Shown here one piece after another: positions 60,756 to 64,000 of a DNA stretch of 64,000 bases (position 1 is the first letter of the stretch; the number at the start of each line of letters is the position of its first letter). The notes under the pieces are model-generated. The model was not told where the DNA came from. It was given only the letters and a program-made list of their open reading frames with translations, and did no database searches. A program made the position numbers and the translations under genes. Source of the DNA: SMTZ1-45 sp048884945 (GTDB lineage: Archaea; Asgardarchaeota; Thorarchaeia; Thorarchaeales; Thorarchaeaceae); NCBI GenBank assembly GCA_048884945.1, contig JBHLQJ010000001.1:1-64000 (forward strand). Reading direction: 5' to 3'.

Positions 60756-60881
60756 AATAATAACTGGTCATCACCAATTGACTTTAACACCAAAGAGTTG
60801 AAGAGTAGGCATGCCTCAGGGAAAAAATGCGGTGAGCTCCTACAACTGAATGATGGATTGCCGCTGACCAGACCGAGCACA

Positions 60882-61003
60882 GCGGGAGTAGCCAAGCCCG
60901 GTCAAAGGCGGCGGACTTAAGATCGCATGAGATTAAGGGGTCATGTGAATAGGCTATCCGCTCTCGTAGGAGTTCGTGGGTTCGAAGCCCACCTCCCGCA
61001 CCA
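60882..61003 (+). tRNA. tRNA-Leu(TAA) with a canonical anticodon-loop intron
   Basis: Acceptor GCGGGAG pairs with CTCCCGC, then A and encoded CCA (61001-61003). The anticodon stem GCGGA/TCCGC encloses CTTAAG, a 34-nt intron (60922-60955) and A38, giving TAA. A long variable arm (TCTCGTAGGAGTTC) and the T-arm GTGGG-TTCGAAG-CCCAC confirm a class II tRNA-Leu. Confidence 0.95.
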
Positions 61004-61040
61004 CTAAATTGTTTGAGGCCTAATCCCAATCTCTAAAAGG

Positions 61041-61628
61041 ATGACGTACAAGCACCCAATAGGCATGCCAATTCAAGCTTTAATCTCCTCAATGGGACTG
61101 GTTCTATTAATGGAAATAGGCGACAAGACCATGCTCACAACAATATGTCTTAGTGCGCAATATAGAAGACCCGGACTAGTTCTCCTCTCCACGATGACTG
61201 CATTGGCCACCTCATCAATCATTGCAGTGGTTGTAGGATTAATCCTTTCAACAGCACTACCCATTGAAATCATAACCTATGTATCTGGAATATTATTCAT
61301 TGGTCTTGGAATTTTCACATTCATTAGAGCAAACTCTGAAGCGCCAGATTCCTGCGACAATCCCGGTACGTTGTTTGGAATGTTCTCACTAGTCTTGTTT
61401 TCAGAGCTTGGTGATAAGAGCCAAATCACAATACTTGCCCTAGCTGCTCAATCATCCTTCGCAATCATGGTATTCATAGGATCAATCATTGGATTTCTAG
61501 TCGTGAACTCTATTGGTGCCATAGCTGGAGACCGAGTATCTGCACATATACCTCTTAAGATTGTGAAGCGGGTTGTTGGGTTTATCTTCATTTTATTTGG
61601 TTTACTTGTAGTATTTGGACTTCTATAA
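61041..61628 (+). CDS. GDT1/TMEM165 family cation transporter (UPF0016)
   Basis: A 195-residue membrane protein with six predicted helices arranged as two inverted halves. Each half carries the E-x-G-D-K-S/T signature: LMEIGDKTMLTT near residue 25 and SELGDKSQITIL near residue 122. Members export Mn2+ or Ca2+ in exchange for protons. The direction and ion here are inferred from the family. The start follows AAAAGG directly before the ATG. Confidence 0.92.
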   Translation: MTYKHPIGMPIQALISSMGLVLLMEIGDKTMLTTICLSAQYRRPGLVLLSTMTALATSSIIAVVVGLILSTALPIEIITYVSGILFIGLGIFTFIRANSEAPDSCDNPGTLFGMFSLVLFSELGDKSQITILALAAQSSFAIMVFIGSIIGFLVVNSIGAIAGDRVSAHIPLKIVKRVVGFIFILFGLLVVFGLL

Positions 61629-61675
61629 CTATCACATTTGGTTATAACGAAGCCTTTTATGAATCATCTGTCCCA

Positions 61676-63055
61676 TTGAGCTCAAGCTTGAAGGTGAGGA
61701 TATCAATGAGTCTTGATGAGTCCGGTTATGTTGGCTTGGTCCTAGAAAAGCTCTCAAGTTCAAACATTAAAGTTGGAGATACAATTCACGTCAAGAGGAA
61801 TGAGGAAGAATATGTGGGAGTTCTCATGCCTCGTAGTCAGGTTGGAAGTGATCAATTTCATCTTGTTCTCAAGCTTGAAAGTGGCTACAATATTGGCATA
61901 AAACTAGGTCAAGACTCAAAGGTATACAGAATTTCTTCTGGCAGGAAGAAACAAACATTTTCTGCAGAAAAGGAGCTTGTTTCAAAGAATTTACCCACTG
62001 CTTCAATCCTAAGTACGGGTGGTACCATCGCTAGCAAGGTCGACTATCAGACAGGGGCTGTAAACCCAGCCTTGTCGGCACAAGATCTCTATGATACCGT
62101 ACCAGAACTTGGCAATTATGCTAATGTTCAGGCAAAAGTAATCATGAGTGTGCTTTCTGAGAATATCCAACCAAATGATTGGACCAAAATTGCTCGAAGT
62201 GTGGCTGTTGAAATCAAAGCCGGATCAGATGGAGTTGTAATTGCACACGGAACAGATACACTAGGATTTACAGCAGCAGCACTATCATTTGCACTTCAAA
62301 ATCTGCCAGTCCCAGTCGTTCTAGTTGGATCACAGAGGTCCTCCGATCGGCCATCCTCAGATGCCGCAATGAATCTGATTGGTGCTATTAACTTAGCCAC
62401 AAGAGCCGATGCTGCAGGTGTCTTTGTATTAATGCATGCTGAAACAGGTGACAGCTATCTCCATGCCCATCTAGGAACGCGGACAAGAAAGCTCCACACA
62501 AGTCGTCGTGATGCTTTTCAATCAGTCAATAGCTACCCAGTATATCGTGTGAGTGGAGAAGACATAATGGAACTACGTTCTCCTCCATGTCGGAGAAATA
62601 CTGAAAGAAAACTAAACATGAAACCAAAATTCGAGGAAAAAGTAGCTCTTGTAAAAACTAGTCCAAGCATTGAAGTATCACTAATCGATTTGTTTTTGGA
62701 AAGAGGATACAAAGGAATTTTGATTGAAGGTACTGGTCTGGGACATGCTCCCGATCGTCTTCAGGCATCAATAAAGCAAGCCATTGATGCAGGAATTGTA
62801 GTTGCTATGTCTAGTCAGTGCTTGTTTGGACGCGTCAACATGAATGTCTACCGTTCCGGTGTTGAGCTCCTTGACATTGGAGTTGTTCCCAGCGAAGACA
62901 TGTTCCCAGAAACCGCATTAGTGAAACTCATGTGGGTGTTAGCCAATACCAAGGATTCAGAGTCTGCAAAAACTCTCTTCTTGAAACCTCTTGCGGGAGA
63001 AATAGATATGCGCAGTGAAGAATCCGAGTATGCTAAAACCCTTGGAGGGGACTAA
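61676..63055 (+). CDS. gatD: Glutamyl-tRNA(Gln) amidotransferase subunit D
   Basis: A 459-residue asparaginase-like subunit that releases ammonia from glutamine for conversion of Glu-tRNA(Gln) to Gln-tRNA(Gln), the archaeal route. It has an N-terminal beta domain, then STGGTIASKVDYQTGAVNPA, VIAHGTDTLGFTAAALS and GSQRSSDRPSSDAAMNLIG. The start is TTG 61676 or possibly ATG 61706. A box-A-like CTTTTATGA lies about 20-25 bp upstream. It overlaps gatE by 26 bp. Confidence 0.95.
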   Translation: MSSSLKVRISMSLDESGYVGLVLEKLSSSNIKVGDTIHVKRNEEEYVGVLMPRSQVGSDQFHLVLKLESGYNIGIKLGQDSKVYRISSGRKKQTFSAEKELVSKNLPTASILSTGGTIASKVDYQTGAVNPALSAQDLYDTVPELGNYANVQAKVIMSVLSENIQPNDWTKIARSVAVEIKAGSDGVVIAHGTDTLGFTAAALSFALQNLPVPVVLVGSQRSSDRPSSDAAMNLIGAINLATRADAAGVFVLMHAETGDSYLHAHLGTRTRKLHTSRRDAFQSVNSYPVYRVSGEDIMELRSPPCRRNTERKLNMKPKFEEKVALVKTSPSIEVSLIDLFLERGYKGILIEGTGLGHAPDRLQASIKQAIDAGIVVAMSSQCLFGRVNMNVYRSGVELLDIGVVPSEDMFPETALVKLMWVLANTKDSESAKTLFLKPLAGEIDMRSEESEYAKTLGGD

Positions 63056-64000
63056 ACTGTCTGATGACAATAGGTTTAGAAAACTTGGTCTAAAGGTCGG
63101 TCTCGAACTTCATCAGCAACTAGATACACAACACAAGCTGTTTTGTCACTGTCCTGCAATAGTCCGTGATGAGGAACCACATGGAAAATTCATTCGGAGA
63201 TTGCGCCCGACTCAAAGTGAGATGGGTGAGGTTGATCCTGCAGCACTCTTTGAATTTCAGAAACAAAAGAGATTTTGCTACGAGTATTACAATGATACTA
63301 CATGTTTGGTAGAAGCCGATGAAGAACCACCTCATAATCTCAATGAAGAAGCAATTGACGTTTGCTTGACAATGGCTAATTTTCTCAAATCAAAACCAGT
63401 TGATGAGGTACATCCAATGCGAAAGATTGTTATTGACGGTTCTAACACAACTGGTTTTCAACGTACAACTATCATCGCAAATGGAGGCCACGTAGTTGTA
63501 GGAAATAAGACAATTGGGATCCAGACTATTTGTCTTGAGGAAGATGCAGCAAGAAAGATTGCTGATGACGAAAAAAACAACATGAGAATATATAGACTCG
63601 ATCGTCTTGGTATCCCTCTAATTGAAGTGGCAACTGACCCTGATATTCAAACTCCCAATGAAGCCCAAGAAGTTGCTCTAACTATTGGTCTTCTTTTGAG
63701 ATCTACAGGAAATGTCAAACGAGGCTTAGGAACGATTCGTCAAGATGTTAATGTATCTATTAAGAATGGGGCTATCACAGAAATCAAAGGCTTTCAACAA
63801 CTTGACATGCTATCAACGCTAGTCGAACTTGAAGTTCAACGACAGGAAAAACTACTTGAAATTCAAGATACTTTGAAGGCTCGAAGAATCTCTCCAACCC
63901 AAATCAAATCAAAATTCGTCGATGTTACAACAATCTTTGACAAAAGTGAATCAAAAGTCATCAACAGAGCTGTAAAATCTGGCGGAGTTGTTTTTGCTGT
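63030..64000 (+). CDS. gatE: Glutamyl-tRNA(Gln) amidotransferase subunit E (partial)
   Basis: The 5' part of gatE, cut by the window edge. The ATG at 63030 opens a frame overlapping gatD: MLKPLEGTKLSDDNRFRKLG, then LKVGLELHQQLDTQHKLFCH, RRLRPTQSEMGEVDPAALFE, RLDRLGIPLIEVATDPDIQT and GTIRQDVNVSIKNG, all GatB/GatE-family signatures. It selects the tRNA and activates the glutamyl group. About 323 codons are visible with no internal stop. Confidence 0.95.
   Translation, partial: MLKPLEGTKLSDDNRFRKLGLKVGLELHQQLDTQHKLFCHCPAIVRDEEPHGKFIRRLRPTQSEMGEVDPAALFEFQKQKRFCYEYYNDTTCLVEADEEPPHNLNEEAIDVCLTMANFLKSKPVDEVHPMRKIVIDGSNTTGFQRTTIIANGGHVVVGNKTIGIQTICLEEDAARKIADDEKNNMRIYRLDRLGIPLIEVATDPDIQTPNEAQEVALTIGLLLRSTGNVKRGLGTIRQDVNVSIKNGAITEIKGFQQLDMLSTLVELEVQRQEKLLEIQDTLKARRISPTQIKSKFVDVTTIFDKSESKVINRAVKSGGVVFA

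Noticed and set aside
60784..61029. 81-codon frame over tRNA-Leu
   Set aside because: It lies on the opposite strand of the tRNA and shows no protein-like pattern.
1..64000. CRISPR arrays, insertion sequences, rRNA genes
   Set aside because: No regularly spaced direct repeats, transposase genes with terminal repeats, or rRNA sequence were seen.

Overview
The window is archaeal chromosome, A+T-rich and gene-dense, with no rRNA, insertion sequence or CRISPR array. The replication genes (MCM, a GINS subunit, RfcS/RfcL, Orc1/Cdc6, Hel308), transcription genes (TFB, TFE, MBF1, an Rpb8/RpoG-like subunit), PAN, alpha-NAC, GatD/GatE and intron-bearing tRNAs are all archaeal. The Rpb8-like subunit, a split lysine-ketoglutarate reductase/saccharopine dehydrogenase pair and large Ig-like secreted proteins suggest an Asgard (Thorarchaeia-like) or related lineage. 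That placement is inference, not proof.

Layout. 0-6 kb: HD phosphohydrolase, regulator, GPN GTPase, tRNA G10 methylase, UPF0201/UPF0200, ThpR, and a tRNA-Pro with two introns. 6-17 kb: HDAC-family deacetylase, then the replication block hel308-mcm-gins and rfcS-rfcL, then orc1-wHTH-truA. 17-30 kb: tRNA-Gly, an orphan korA, rpoG-like, tfb, then a cell-surface region with two Ig-like exported proteins, a VirB11/TadA-type secretion ATPase, a Flp-like pilin and a HerA/VirB4-type membrane ATPase that contains a 10-N scaffold gap. 30-35 kb: isopentenyl phosphate kinase, uS10, GlmS, a SufS-like protein without its PLP lysine, and a nucleotidyltransferase. 36-43 kb: a palindrome-rich gap, the saccharopine pair, a candidate replication origin, and iorAB. 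43-52 kb: HypF, three unrecognised genes, ADP-forming acyl-CoA synthetase alpha, a coupled AAA+/RHH pair, and AtpD. 52-58 kb: NAC, Taw2/Trm5, PAN, MBF1, TFE, DUF2110 and a TlyA-like methylase. 58-64 kb: an HNH/HTH-repeat gene between inverted tRNA-Val sequences, a wHTH/effector-like divergent pair, tRNA-Leu, a GDT1-family transporter, and gatD/gatE (gatE runs off the right edge).

Metabolism. IorAB, an ADP-forming acyl-CoA synthetase alpha subunit, a KorA-type subunit and the lysine saccharopine route fit an amino-acid-fermenting anaerobe. HypF implies a NiFe hydrogenase elsewhere. A perfect palindrome, GAACACGTGTTC, lies upstream of the HDAC gene, the saccharopine operon and iorA, and clusters around the candidate origin.

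Most notable signals: (1) two origin-recognition-box-like sequences in inverted orientation around an A/T-rich core at 40.28-40.45 kb, with a third at 36.1 kb; (2) four of five tRNA genes with introns, three of the five introns at non-canonical sites (D-stem, variable loop, T-loop); (3) an intronless truncated tRNA-Val copy facing the intact intron-bearing tRNA-Val across a gene with four HTH repeats and two HNH motifs; (4) the CACGTG-core palindromes; (5) a family of small GTATTA/TAATAC inverted repeats at gene ends; (6) probable ATT start codons.
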